Shown piece by piece: positions 11,898 through 21,753 of a stretch of 64,000 nt of DNA. The notes below the pieces were generated by a model. It was not told the origin of the DNA, did no database searches, and was given only the letters and a program-made list of their open reading frames with translations. The stretch is from Agapanthus africanus (lineage: Eukaryota; Streptophyta; Magnoliopsida; Asparagales; Amaryllidaceae): the NCBI GenBank assembly GCA_030015575.1, contig CM057337.1, positions 334,872,583 through 334,936,582 of the forward strand, read 5' to 3'. A program made the position numbers and the translations under genes. The stretch's first letter is position 1. Each line of letters opens with the position of its first letter.

Positions 11898-12440
11898 ATG
11901 ACGGCAACTCATATAAAGCATGAAAGACAATCGGAGATCATTTCGCACCAGCGCGGAGTGGTCACCACCTCGACGTTCGTCTCGATACAGCAGACGAGAT
12001 GTCACGACAGCGTTCTTCCTCTAACAGGATTCGGACGCGCCAAAGCAAATGAAGCAAAGGCCAAATTCCTAGCTTTAGGGTCTTGACGGTAACTTATATA
12101 AAACCTGAAAGACTACCGAAGATCATCCCACATGGAGTGGTCACCTCCTCGACGTCCGTCTCGATATAGCAGACGGGATGTCACCCCTACGTTCTTCCTC
12201 TAGCAGGATTCAGACGCGACAATCAAACAACGGAGCCACTGCAAAATCCCTAGTTCCAAACCTCGACGGTTCACCAACAATCTAGAGACAACTGCGACAT
12301 TCGTCTCGATACAGCGGACGCAATGCCAGCAAACGAAGCGAATGCCAAATTCCTAGCTTCAGGGTATTGACGGTAACTCATATAAAACGTGAAAGACTAT
12401 CGGAGATCATCCCACACCAGTGCGGAGTGGTTATGACTCA
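11898..12440 (+). repeat. Three imperfect copies of a ~190-280-bp repeat
   Basis: Each copy starts with GACGGYAACTYATATAAA (about 11900, 12087 and 12370), followed by a GAAAGAC...GGAGATCAT phrase and, in the first two, by CGTCTCGATA with CAGACG. The third copy is cut short by other sequence. The ORFs crossing it are not shared between copies. Confidence 0.75.
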
Positions 12441-12952
12441 TCGGGGCTCTCTAAAATGAGCCTAACCTCAAGTAAAAAGCGGCATGGCAAAATTCCTAGC
12501 GCTTGCTCTTCCGATGGTCAAACTGCCTAGGAGGGTTGCTTGAAGACGTCTTGTCCAACCCCCGAAGGGATCAGAGACACGACAATCGCAAGGCTACTCG
12601 AACAGTAAGATTGCCTATCGAGGAATACATCAGCCAATGCGTCGGTACAACGGACAAAACCCTAGTACCACAGACCCTAACGGACCTCTGTCGTAAAGAG
12701 AAGAGGTTAACTGTGACGTTAAGATATTCTTGTGAGAACTGCTCGATTCGTCTTGACTCGTGAGGAAATTAGTGTCTTTGCGAGAACTTCTCGATTCGTC
12801 TCGACTTGTGAGATGAAGCCTTAGGCAGCGGGGATTAAAAAACCTGTTTTCTAAGCACTGGGACCCTGCAAGTCGGTCCAAAATAGACTCTTGCATACTA
12901 TTCACGGGTCACACTCTCCAAAGTCGAATCTCGACATGGAGGGAAACAACCG

Positions 12953-13165
12953 CTTACGGGTCCTCTCGACTCGTAAGAAAGAAAATTCTCTTATAAGATC
13001 CTTACGACTTATAAGAGAAAACGCACTTAGAAATCCTCACGATTTCTAAGCAGAAAATACACCTACGAGATCCTCTCGATCCGTTGGGAGAAAAGTCTTT
13101 GTGAGACCCTCACGGCTCATAAAGTTGAAGAGTCTTAGGCAGCAGATCTGAACCTGCCTCCTAAG
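12953..13165 (+). repeat. Hairpin module, copy 3 (six stem-loops)
   Basis: Stem-loops lie at 12953-12977 (CTTACGGGTC/GACTCGTAAG, loop CTCTC), 12988-13017 (CTCTTATAAG/CTTATAAGAG with a bulged A, loop CTTAC), 13026-13050 (CTTAGAAATC/GATTTCTAAG, perfect, loop CTCAC), 13062-13088 (weak), 13097-13124 and 13134-13165 (CTTAGGCAG with CTGCCTCCTAAG). Compared with copy 2, the third stem changes GG to AA on one side and CC to TT on the other, keeping the pairing. Confidence 0.88.
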
Positions 13166-13310
13166 CCATCACTACCTCTTGAAGAAACCAATACAGGATG
13201 CTCGCTCTATCATCTGTCGACCATGTTTACTAAGGTAACATGCTGATAATAAAAAGAAGGGGGAAAGAGCAGAGATGACACAAGACATTGCCAAAAAAAA
13301 TGTGTGTATC

Positions 13311-13316
13311 TTTATT
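13311..13316 (-). terminator. Polyadenylation signal AATAAA of the antisense gene
   Basis: AATAAA on the minus strand lies about 100 bases past the stop codon at 13414-13416. It fits the 3' end of a Pol II transcript running against the retrotransposon. Confidence 0.6.
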
Positions 13317-13413
13317 CATGAATTCAATTAAGTACAAGGCGAATCGTATAAAAGAATAAAGAATGGATACATATTATTCAAAGATTACAAGTGTATAATT
13401 GATACAAAGGCAG

Positions 13414-16400
13414 CTACTGAGAGGGAAGTGTCTTAAGTACGCCCATCAATTGCTCTCGCACTCCCTTCAGCGCCTTCTCCTGATCGGCTGCCGCGTCCAA
13501 CTCAGCTTCCACCTGGGCCCGCTGCTGCAAGTAGGATGAAAGCTGTTCTTCAATGGCTCGCTGAGCTACTTCATGACCTTGGGCAGCACGCTCAACGGCA
13601 TCGAGCTTCTGCTTCAGTGTTAGCCCATCATAAATACATTGCAGAAGGCCCTCGAAGATAGCCTTCATCCGGGCGGCGTTCGTGTCGACCTCAGCACGCA
13701 GTCGAGCAGACTCGTTTGAGGTCTCTTGGCATTCCCTCCGCCTTAAAGCCGCTTCTTGTTCCAGATGGCGGAAGTAAGAAGCGCTCTGCTCGATCCATGC
13801 CGCCCATTGAATACTCATGGCCAAAACCTCGAGGGTAGGGCGCATAAGTTCCAGCTGATGCAGGCGGGCCTCGATCTCCCTGCAGTGGTTAACCCAAGAC
13901 TCGACGATGCCTTCATTATGGAAATTTACAAGCGTTGCCAGCATCGGATTAACCTCGGCAGCAAAATCTTCGGCAGATGTGGGAGCTTCTGCGTCAAGCT
14001 CCTCGACGCATCTGCTTAGCATACTCAGACTCATCGCAACACCCTTTGAGGATGGACGTCTGGAGAATGGGCCTGCCGGCATCATGATGCGAGACTCGAA
14101 GGGGACCGGAATCGGAACGACAGCTGAAAAACAAAACACGATCAAATGGCGGTTCAAGGAATATAAGAAAGTCATCAATGATGGAGTTTACTATACCAGC
14201 TGCAGCAGGCGGCAAAGCCGGGAGGACCGGTAGCGTAACCGGTCTCTTATCTCCTCCTTCGATCTGTAGCACTGCAATCAGGGCAAGGAAGAATCAGAAA
14301 CAAGTTCATTATCGGAAAAAGAAAGAGCATTAATTGAAAACTATACTCACTAGCGCCACTAGATGAAGCAAGCTCCGACGGGAAGGAGAAGTGTGGATGC
14401 AGCACCTGGTACAGGTGATCGAAAAGCACTCCTGCAAAGAAGCAATAGTACAACATCAGTACATAAATTATGCAGCGAAGATAAGACTGATGGGTCGCAA
14501 ATCCATACCTTCCAGCATCTGCGATGGTACGAAGGAGGGTAGAGAGGTGGCCACCGTCAGGGCGGTAACTGACGTTGCTGCCTCGAGTAGCTTGATATCG
14601 GCATCAGCCGCACCTGCATTAAAAGCAAGAATTAGGAAAGACTACGGAATAAAAAAAAGAGAGAAGGGCGGTGACCCAAAATTTACTTGATGAGCCGTCA
14701 GTCGGAGCCGTGACGAGGGCGTCACTTGATGCAGCGGTGGCGTCTCCCTCCTCCATTGGTATGGGTTCACCTCCCGTTGCCACATCGCCAGACTCTACAG
14801 GAGCCGTCATCATGCTCTCGAAGCTGGGAGACGGCGAAGGACCGTAAGCGGGGAGAGCGATGATCAGAGCGGTGCCCGACTCTTGAGAAAGAGCGGTCGT
14901 CTCGCCCTCAGCGATCATGCCCGTCTCACCCGCTACCCCCTCGGGCTCAGCGGTCGTGACCGTCTCGTCCACCGCTGCCATAGGTTCATCGGTCGCTGCC
15001 GCTCCGTCCGCTACTGGCATAGGCTTGGTCGTAGCAGCCGTCTCACCTACCGCCCCCTCGGGCTCGACGTCGTCAACCTTCTCGGGCATAGTAGGCGTGA
15101 CTGTCTCGTCAGCCACTAGCTTGGGTCCGGCAACTACGGCTGCACCGCCTACCGTCGCCTCGGTTTCGGCTGCTGTCTTCTCCCCCATCCCTTCAGGCTC
15201 GACGGTCGCTGCCGCTCCTTCAGTTGGACTCGGCCCTGCAGGACAAGATGTATAAGAACCGATAGTTTTACAACTTTTACAACAAAGCCTCGAAAAGCAC
15301 ATTACCTGAGGTAGATTGACCGTTGGCTTCCCGAGCTTCACACACCGCCCGCCTATGAGCAGTGGACAAGGTGACCGGGAGCTCCTCTGAAGGAGTAGCA
15401 GCGGGAGTAACGGCGTTTGAGCCCGCTCCCACAGCCAAAGCAGCGCTACGCTCCATCGCTGCGCGCCTCAAGCGCTTCCTCTCCTCCCGGGCCGTCACGA
15501 CGGACCTTTTTGAAGTCTCCTTCAGCAAGGCGTCGTCGTCCGCATTCAGAGTTGCCTCCAGAGCCTTCAAGGCATCCATCATCGTCTTTTTAAGTTGGGT
15601 CTCTCGTGTCAGCCCCAAAGAGGCCGGGACTTTGGTGGCTGGCCCAGGAAGAGTCCCCGCATCGGCTTGCGAAGTAGATCCCGCGGCCCCTGCAAAAAGA
15701 CAAAGAAAAGGTTAGATTGGCTATAAAAAGGAGAATAAAGACTCAGTGAGCCCAGACGTACCAACGCCCGATAGAGTGCGTTTCATCTCTTCCTCCTGGA
15801 AAGTTTTGAGAGAAGCAGCGATGGCATCTTCAGTAGAAATGCCTGTTTAAAAAGGAAAAGCGTTAGTCAAAGACAATGATAAAAGTACGATGAAATGACG
15901 AAGAATGCAACTAGTGATTACCTGATTGCGCGAGTTTAGCCAACCACGATTCGAGCCTTGCCGATCGCTTAGAAGCCGCGATGGCGGCTGCCAGATCGGT
16001 GTCTTCTGGCTCTACGAAGAAACCCTCGTTGCTTCCGTACTCACTTAGGCCATCGATAAGAGGGGCCTGAGGCTCTAAGCCGAGGACGGCATCAAGAGAA
16101 AGAACCGACTTCTTCTTCCTCTTCTGCGCGCGAGCCCCGGGTGCACCCAAAATCAACTTGCGCTTCGTGGGCACCTTGGGACGGCGGGTCCCGATGTCCA
16201 AGCCTACGCCGGATTCAGGCGAAACTACGTTCACCGTCTCCACGGGAACGCGGGGCGCTGGGGGCACGTCCATGGTATCATGAGGCAATCTACGCAGAGG
16301 GCTCAGCACGTGCGGTGTCTCAGCTCCAGCATCTCTCAGCGGAGGAACGACGGGGATCCTTGGCCTCAGGGGAGCTTTGCGGTCGCTGCCAGGGGGCACA

Positions 16401-18246
16401 CCCTTGCGGTCAACCAACAACCGCTTCTCTTCCCGGATGACGGCACCCATCGCGTGCGTGTACTAAGCCACGTACACGTTGAGGGCCCGTGGGACGCAGC
16501 TCGGCTTGCTGATAAAGAAGTGAGAGCCCGTGTTCAGCTGCATAAAGTGGTGCAGCGTGCTCCGTATCCCCTCCCTGGTGGCCGCAAGCTCTTCCAAAAA
16601 CGCCTCCAGCAGGACCCCCTGGTTATAGCCTAGTTGCTGGGAGAACCGATTGGGGTTGTACCTCATGAAGAGTGCCATATCGTTTTTCCTGATCACCAGG
16701 AAGCCCGTCCGGATGGAGTATAAGTGAAGAATCTCCCGGGCTTTCAATACGGAGGCCCCGTCCTTAAAACTATCACGCAGCGCCAACACCGTCTTGGAAG
16801 TCTCCGGGCCGATGGTCATGACCTTGTCCTGGAAAGAAATACTCGCTCCGACCATGCGCGGACGAAGAAGAAACCACCTAGCCTCCCGCGGAGACGGATT
16901 AACAATAGAGGCGCCAATCAGCCGCATAACTCTTGGGAGTCTGCACTTTTCGTAAAACGAGAGGCTCTTATAAATGCCAAATACTCCGAGCACATGCACT
17001 TCCATCCACGAAGTGAAGTAGTGCATCGGTAAATTGGCAGGTTGCACCCCAGGTTCATTTTCGTCCGCTGCCACGCTGAGTCCATGATACAGCTGAGCCA
17101 GCCCGGCGATTCCGATCGACAATTGTATGCCAGCCACCATCCGATACGCTGGGTAAAAGACGGACGGCCTTATGTAGCGCGGGTGTATGGGGAGTGCGAA
17201 CCAGCACAGCCATAATCCCAGAAACCCGAGAAAAAAGGTCTCCTCGTCAATGCCTAGGGCGGCGATTTCCGATAAGGGCGTGATTGCAGCGTCAGGAAAG
17301 TAAAAACCCTTTTGGTCATCCTCCAATGCTGGTCGACGATCTAAGCCGAAGCCGAAGGGGTCGTCGAGCTTGGCGAACTTTTCACTCCGCGGCGATAGAA
17401 TCTCCGGTCAAAGAAAGCGGGCGATGAAATCTGAAAAACTAACTCCCCGGCCTCCCGATTCCAAATAGAGACCTTCATACATATTCAGCACCCTCACCAG
17501 ACTCGGAAACTGGTGTTGAATAGCATTCTCCGGCGTTAGGCCCATTACCAGCGGCTTTGTGGCGAAGACGTATTCGTCAGGAGGAAGTAACTCTTCATAA
17601 TGCTCCCCCTCACCGGCAAACCCGAAATCTCAGCAAATTCCTCCAAGGGGATGGAGACTTCCCTGTCCGTCAGAAGAAAGGTATGGGTGGGGATATTCCA
17701 TTGTTCCACGAATGCCTTAACCCACCACGTCGGAGGAGCAGGGTACTCGAACAATAAGGCGTAGACTGCGGGGTACAGACCAATCTTCAGCAAATGCGTC
17801 TTCTTCGCTGACAAGATATACCTGGCCCACTGCAAATACCCGGCCGATTGCCGAGGGGTCAATCCAATATTATAAGGTTGTCCCCAAGGGCGCGCTTCAC
17901 CCTGGCATATGCGCCGCCCCAAAATATCCACGGCTGCCGGCGGCTGCACGGGAATGGCAGCGATCGAAGGCTAAAGAAGATCCTCTGAATTCCAATTCAC
18001 GACCTCCACGGCATACTTCACCGAGGGTACATCTGCATACGGGATCGATGAGATCGGCTCTGACGGCGTCGCGCAAGAGAAGCTTCGGCGACCCTTGATA
18101 ATCTCGCTGTACCACCTACCCTACAGATGAAGGCTCTTATACTCAGGGTCGTGATCTTTAATGAGAGCGAGAACCTCTCGGTCCACCGGCGCCTCAGGAA
18201 ATCCTCCCTCTGAGTGGAAGAACGGGAATGAAAGATCATCAGACAT
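13414..18246 (-). pseudogene. Antisense eight-exon gene: plant mobile domain plus coiled coil
   Basis: Exons on the minus strand, from splice-site reading: 18246-15922, 15842-15762, 15689-15306, 15235-14687, 14613-14509, 14431-14351, 14271-14197 and 14123-13414. All seven introns are GT-AG and phase 1; exons 2-7 are multiples of three. If one lost base is allowed in the run at 17605-17609, the CDS sums to 4311 nt. Exon 1 carries the plant mobile domain (PMD, aminotransferase-like family; for example AFVEQWNIPTHTFLLTDREV and IHPRYIRPSVFYPAYR). Exon 4 is low-complexity and acidic, rich in Ala, Glu, Thr and Val. Exon 8 is a likely coiled coil (RHLEQEAALRRRECQE). Breaks: TAG 18121-18123, TAG 17971-17973, the 1-nt deletion, TGA 17408-17410 and TAG 16463-16465. 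The ATG follows TCTCTTGCAG, so an upstream untranslated exon is possible. The function of the product is unknown. Confidence 0.82.
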
Positions 18247-18390
18247 GTTGCCTGCAAGAGAAAGCGAAATTCAGTTATCAGTATTATAAGTTAATTTTAA
18301 AAAAAAAATTCCAACGCTTGGTACTTTAAAATTCATACCATACTGCAATGCAGTAGAAAGGGGACCAAAGGGGGACCCACAAAATCCAGA
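18247..18390 (+). promoter_or_regulatory. Purine-rich tract, probable PPT of element C
   Basis: The sequence AGTAGAAAGGGGACCAAAGG at 18352-18371, continuing GGGGA, is purine-rich on the plus strand, as expected just before the 3' LTR of a plus-strand element. About 15 bases separate it from the best TG start (18391), so either the LTR start or the PPT call could be off by some bases. Confidence 0.5.
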
Positions 18391-20780
18391 TGACAATGCA
18401 TTAGTTAATAAGACAGCCTCATCATTGGATGAGACTGTCAATTAATGAGGAGATCCTCAAAAGAATATTCTCATTAAATGAGAAATCCCTTGAGAAAAGG
18501 AGAAAATCTCCCTTTTCAGAGCAAAGCTCTGTCACAGAGTGACACTTGTCAAACTCTGGTCACAAGGGAATAAAATTCCTTAAAGAGCCTAGCTCTGTAA
18601 TAATAATGGAAAAATCCATCAAAGAAAAAAATTTAATTTCTAAAAAAAAACTAAAGTTTGGGATCTTAAAGATCCATGGAGAACTCTTAAGAGTTCTTCA
18701 TTTTTTAAGATCAAAAGATCTATATTTTGTCAATGAGCAAAGCTCTGTTCATGGGTTAAGAAACCCTGAAACAAATTCTTGAGAGCAAAACTCTGTTTGT
18801 GAAACCCCAAAGGGGTTTTCTTTAGATCAAAAGATCCATGAGAGCAAGGCTCTATTAATTAAAATTAATTTAATTAAGTTAAGTAAATTTTTACCTAAGA
18901 TGTTTCTAGAGTTCTAACTCTGAAAATGAGAGCAAGGCTCTGAGGTTCTTGAAAACAAGAGCAAGGCTCTGAAAATAAAATTCTTGAAGATGATAATCAT
19001 CTGCTGAGGACCAAGGGTCCTATTTATAGGCGCTTAAGCTCCCCTTCAACTCCTGAGTTGATCCAACGGTCTGGATCTTGCCACCGCTGCACTCACGTGT
19101 GCGCAACGGTGGGGGGAATTTGTTTCCCCCAATCAGAACAAAGCTCTGTTTGAATTTCAAATTCAAAAGGTAAAGCAACGCTTCAGATCTCTTGCGCTGC
19201 GCGCAGAGTGCCACGTGTCAAAAGCAGACACGCCAGCGCAAGGGGCGCTGCGCACAAGGCAGCGCACCCCAATCAGAGCAAGGCTCTGTTTTAAATTTTA
19301 AATTTTAAAAATAAAGCAACGCTTCAGATAACTTGCGCTCTGCGCTGCGCGACACGTGTCAGCGCAGGTGCGCTAGCGCAGGTGCGCTGCGCTCTGCGCT
19401 GCGCGACACATGTCAGCGCAGGTGCGTTAGCGCAGTTGCGCTGCGCGACACATGTCAGTGCAGGTGCGCTTGCGCCAACTGCGCCAGCACTAAAACTTAA
19501 ATAATAAATTATTTAATTAATCAGAATTAAAATTCTAGAAAGATCTTTTTAATCTTATTAAAATAAGAAGATTATCTTCTTTAAAACAGAGGCATTAGGA
19601 TCAAAGATCCAACGGTGGGGAAATATCCCCAGATCAATCAGAGAAAGATCTCTGTAACTAACCTAACAAACTAATTGGCCCTATATAAAGGCCCCTAGAC
19701 TCTAAGTCTCAGATACAGAAATAGAAAAAGGGGAGAACTCTGAAAAAATTTGAAAGGGAAGCCTTTGAAGAAAGAAGATCATCTTCTTAAAGGTAAAGAA
19801 TTTGATTCTCGAAAATCAGAGATAAAATACCTCACAAAAAAGAAGAATTTCTTATAAAAAGATCGAAGATCTAAGAACAAGATCAAGATCTTCAATAAAA
19901 ATAAAAAGATAAAAAAAAGATCCAATCATAAAAGATAAAAGAAGTAATTTACTTCATTATTAGATCTTTTGATATATATAAAGGCATTGCCTTTTGATGA
20001 GAATCAGAACCATTGGTTCTTGAATCTTGAGGTAGAACCTCTTGAGAAAGATTCTTTTCTTTGATCTAAACTTGATCAAGATGCGCTCTGCGCTATTGGA
20101 CAGTGCCCTGCACTCTTAATTTGCGCTCCTTGGACCGGCACAAGTCACCAGAGAGCGCCACGTGTCAATCTGCGCCTTGCGCTCCTAAAAACAGAGCGTT
20201 GCGCTCTTGGATTGGCGTACTGCACCGGAGCGCGCCACGTGTCAGCAGCGCACTAGCGCAACGCATTGGCGCAGCGCACTGCGCTAACAGACTTGCACTT
20301 AGCTGAGTGTGACACGTGTCACCTCCACATGCGCTGGCGCCTTGCACTCTTTAATTGGCGCAGAGCGCCTGACAGGCCACGTGGGGCACTGTCAGAAAAA
20401 CAAATGCTGTGCATTATTAAAAAAGGGTAGAGTCCAATTAAAAGGTCTAACAGCCCAAAACAAATGCTACGCATTATTAAAAAAAAGGGCAGAGCCCAAT
20501 TAAGAAGCTTAACAGGCCTAATATAAATGCCATGCATTTAATTAAAAAGCCCAATGCTATGCATTGTTTAAAAAGGGCAGAGCCCAAGCAAAGGCCTAAA
20601 CAGGCCAATCATGAACAAAATGTTAAACATTCTCAAATGGACTTAGCCCAATTCTGGCCATAAGTCCTCAATATAAATTGAACTGAGCACAACTGCTCTC
20701 CCAAATCAATTTACACCCGGTTCAAGGGTACATCTCTGAACTCCTTTGATATTTTTCATTGTAATCCTTCAACGTCGTCA
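18391..20780 (+). repeat. Probable 3' LTR of Tat element C
   Basis: Taken as TGAC (18391) to GTCA (20780), about 2.4 kb. Support: a purine tract just before it, two plus-strand TATA boxes inside (19682 and 19973), and its place at the 3' end of a Tat element. The first part (about 18480-20060) is packed with short inverted repeats such as GAGCAAGGCTC, GATCTTAAAGATC and CCCCAAAGGGG. The second part (19190-20400) is rich in TGCGCT repeats and has several CACGTG-type sites. No second LTR is present to confirm the ends. Confidence 0.5.
19682..19690 (+). promoter_or_regulatory. TATA box in the Tat LTR
   Basis: TATATAAAG in a plus-strand promoter-like setting, followed by a GA-rich stretch. A second candidate, TATATATAAAG, is at 19973-19983. 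Either could set the U3/R border of the LTR. Confidence 0.5.
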
Positions 20781-20839
20781 GAGAGGTGACGGGTCCCGAC
20801 AACCATACATTGCTACGGACTGTGGGGTCCTTAAACTCA

Positions 20840-20983
20840 TGGACCGAAATGTCCTTAAACTAATATTCGTCCCCAAAATGGGAATGTTGGACCGAAATGT
20901 CCTTAAACTAATATTCGTCCCCAAAATGGGAATGTTGGACCACCATGTCCTTAAACTGGCAATCGACCGCAAAGTCTCTAAAC
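20840..20983 (+). repeat. 48-bp tandem repeat, three copies
   Basis: Copies start at 20840, 20888 and 20936. The first two are identical over the part I compared and the third is diverged. Each opens with GGACCGAAATGTCC or GGACCACCATGTCC, a 4-bp stem with a 6-nt loop. Confidence 0.9.
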
Positions 20984-21274
20984 TAAACAATAGAGTCTAA
21001 ATGCTCTCTTGTCGGATCCAAACGATCTCGTTAAGTTGATCTTAGTCTCAAATTAGACTAACGTATCCTTAACTAACGTTTATGTTGATCTTAGCCTCAA
21101 ATATGGCTAACGTATCCTTAAACCAAAACCCCAAACCCAAATCTAAGAAAATACGGATTTGGACTAATCCACGTCCTACGGGCGACAACATAAATTAGTC
21201 TCTGTATACAATCCACGGGCAACCAAAAACAAAACAAACACCCACGACACGAAATGACCATCTGGAGAAGGAGA

Positions 21275-21360
21275 AAGTTGTTACCGCGATGCGGTAGCAT
21301 AATTAACTGCAGGGGCTTACGCCTGCAGGGAAGAGCATCCCCACAATCAAAACCCCCTCG
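21275..21360 (+). other. Cluster of three perfect hairpins
   Basis: In order: TACCGC-GAT-GCGGTA, CTGCAGG-GGCTTACG-CCTGCAG and CCCCCTCG-AA-CGAGGGGG. All three fall within about 90 bp with short linkers. I see no tail of T residues or coding frame, and the function is unknown. Confidence 0.8.
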
Positions 21361-21372
21361 AACGAGGGGGAA

Positions 21373-21753
21373 TCTGACGAAGTCTGCTACATCGGCCGCA
21401 TCCGTTTAAACCTTCGATACACGTTGCCATAAATCAATTTGGCATCTTCGGAGAGGTGGATGGATAGCACCAATTAGCATCTGCCCCGAATTTCAGGCAA
21501 GACGTCTATCGCATCTTCGTTGCGTCCTTCGGAGGGGAACACCGTACTTACCTCGGATTTGAGTTAGGAGCTCGGACTATAGACTCTCGGGTGGATCATC
21601 TTTGACTTGAGGAGGCCGTCGAGGTTTCCCGATCCGTTCCGATCCTTGGAGCTGACGACGAGGTGAAGGACAGCGAAGAAGATTCGAAGGACTTGGTATC
21701 GTGAGGTATAATACTTCTTTCCGAGTAGTTTAACCTCATTGCAAGTTAGCTAG
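21373..21753 (+). repeat. LTR of element F, left part
   Basis: This piece corresponds by order of features to the end region of the B LTR (23400-23660). It stops at AGCTAG, where B begins. The continuation is at 46376. The left boundary is an estimate; the junction lies somewhere between about 21290 and 21560. Confidence 0.6.

Larger units (their letters stand above)
10347..13310 (+). other. Tat spacer between pol and the antisense gene
   Basis: This is non-coding and built from repeats: a 141-bp tandem duplication (10552-10830), three six-hairpin modules (10839-11050, 11186-11399, 12953-13165), a run of short AGCCGAAATGAT repeats (11523-11750) and three copies of a longer repeat (11898-12440). 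The phrase TATACAATCCACGGGC occurs near 11105 and in altered form near 11817, 12893 and 21205. Short hairpins of the form GGAC-N6-GTCC occur at about 10447 and 10474 and again after 20840. The segment 12441-12952 looks like a decayed fourth hairpin block. Confidence 0.75.
7139..20780 (+). mobile_element. Element C: Ty3/gypsy Tat-lineage retrotransposon, 5' truncated
   Basis: From left to right it holds pol (plus), a 3-kb spacer with hairpin arrays, a spliced antisense gene (minus), a purine-rich tract and a probable 3' LTR. The 5' LTR, primer site, gag and protease are missing because element D interrupts pol at 7138. Assignment to Tat rests on a second, archaeal-type RNase H after the normal one, and on the extra antisense gene between pol and the 3' LTR, a feature known from Grande-like Tat elements. 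The right boundary is uncertain. Confidence 0.8.
20781..21372 (+). other. Tat-like spacer fragment after the LTR
   Basis: Non-coding. It holds a 48-bp tandem repeat (20840-20983), GGAC-N6-GTCC hairpins and the phrase TATACAATCCACGGGC (about 21205), all also found in the spacer of element C. It may be the remains of a second Tat element next to C, or of C itself if the LTR call is wrong. Three hairpins close it (21275-21360). Confidence 0.55.

Noticed and set aside
10839-13165. CRISPR-like array
   Set aside because: Repeats are hairpins of differing stem sequence without unique spacers of fixed length, in a plant retrotransposon.
13247-13272. Purine run AAAAAGAAGGGGGAAAGAGC as the Tat polypurine tract
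   Set aside because: The 3' LTR does not follow; the antisense gene does. It could still be an internal priming site, but the tract near 18352 fits better.
13414-18246. Free-standing host gene lying by chance in the repeat
   Set aside because: Its place between Tat pol and the 3' LTR, antisense, is the position where Tat elements are known to carry an extra gene, and its stops show the same decay as pol. It is treated as part of the element.
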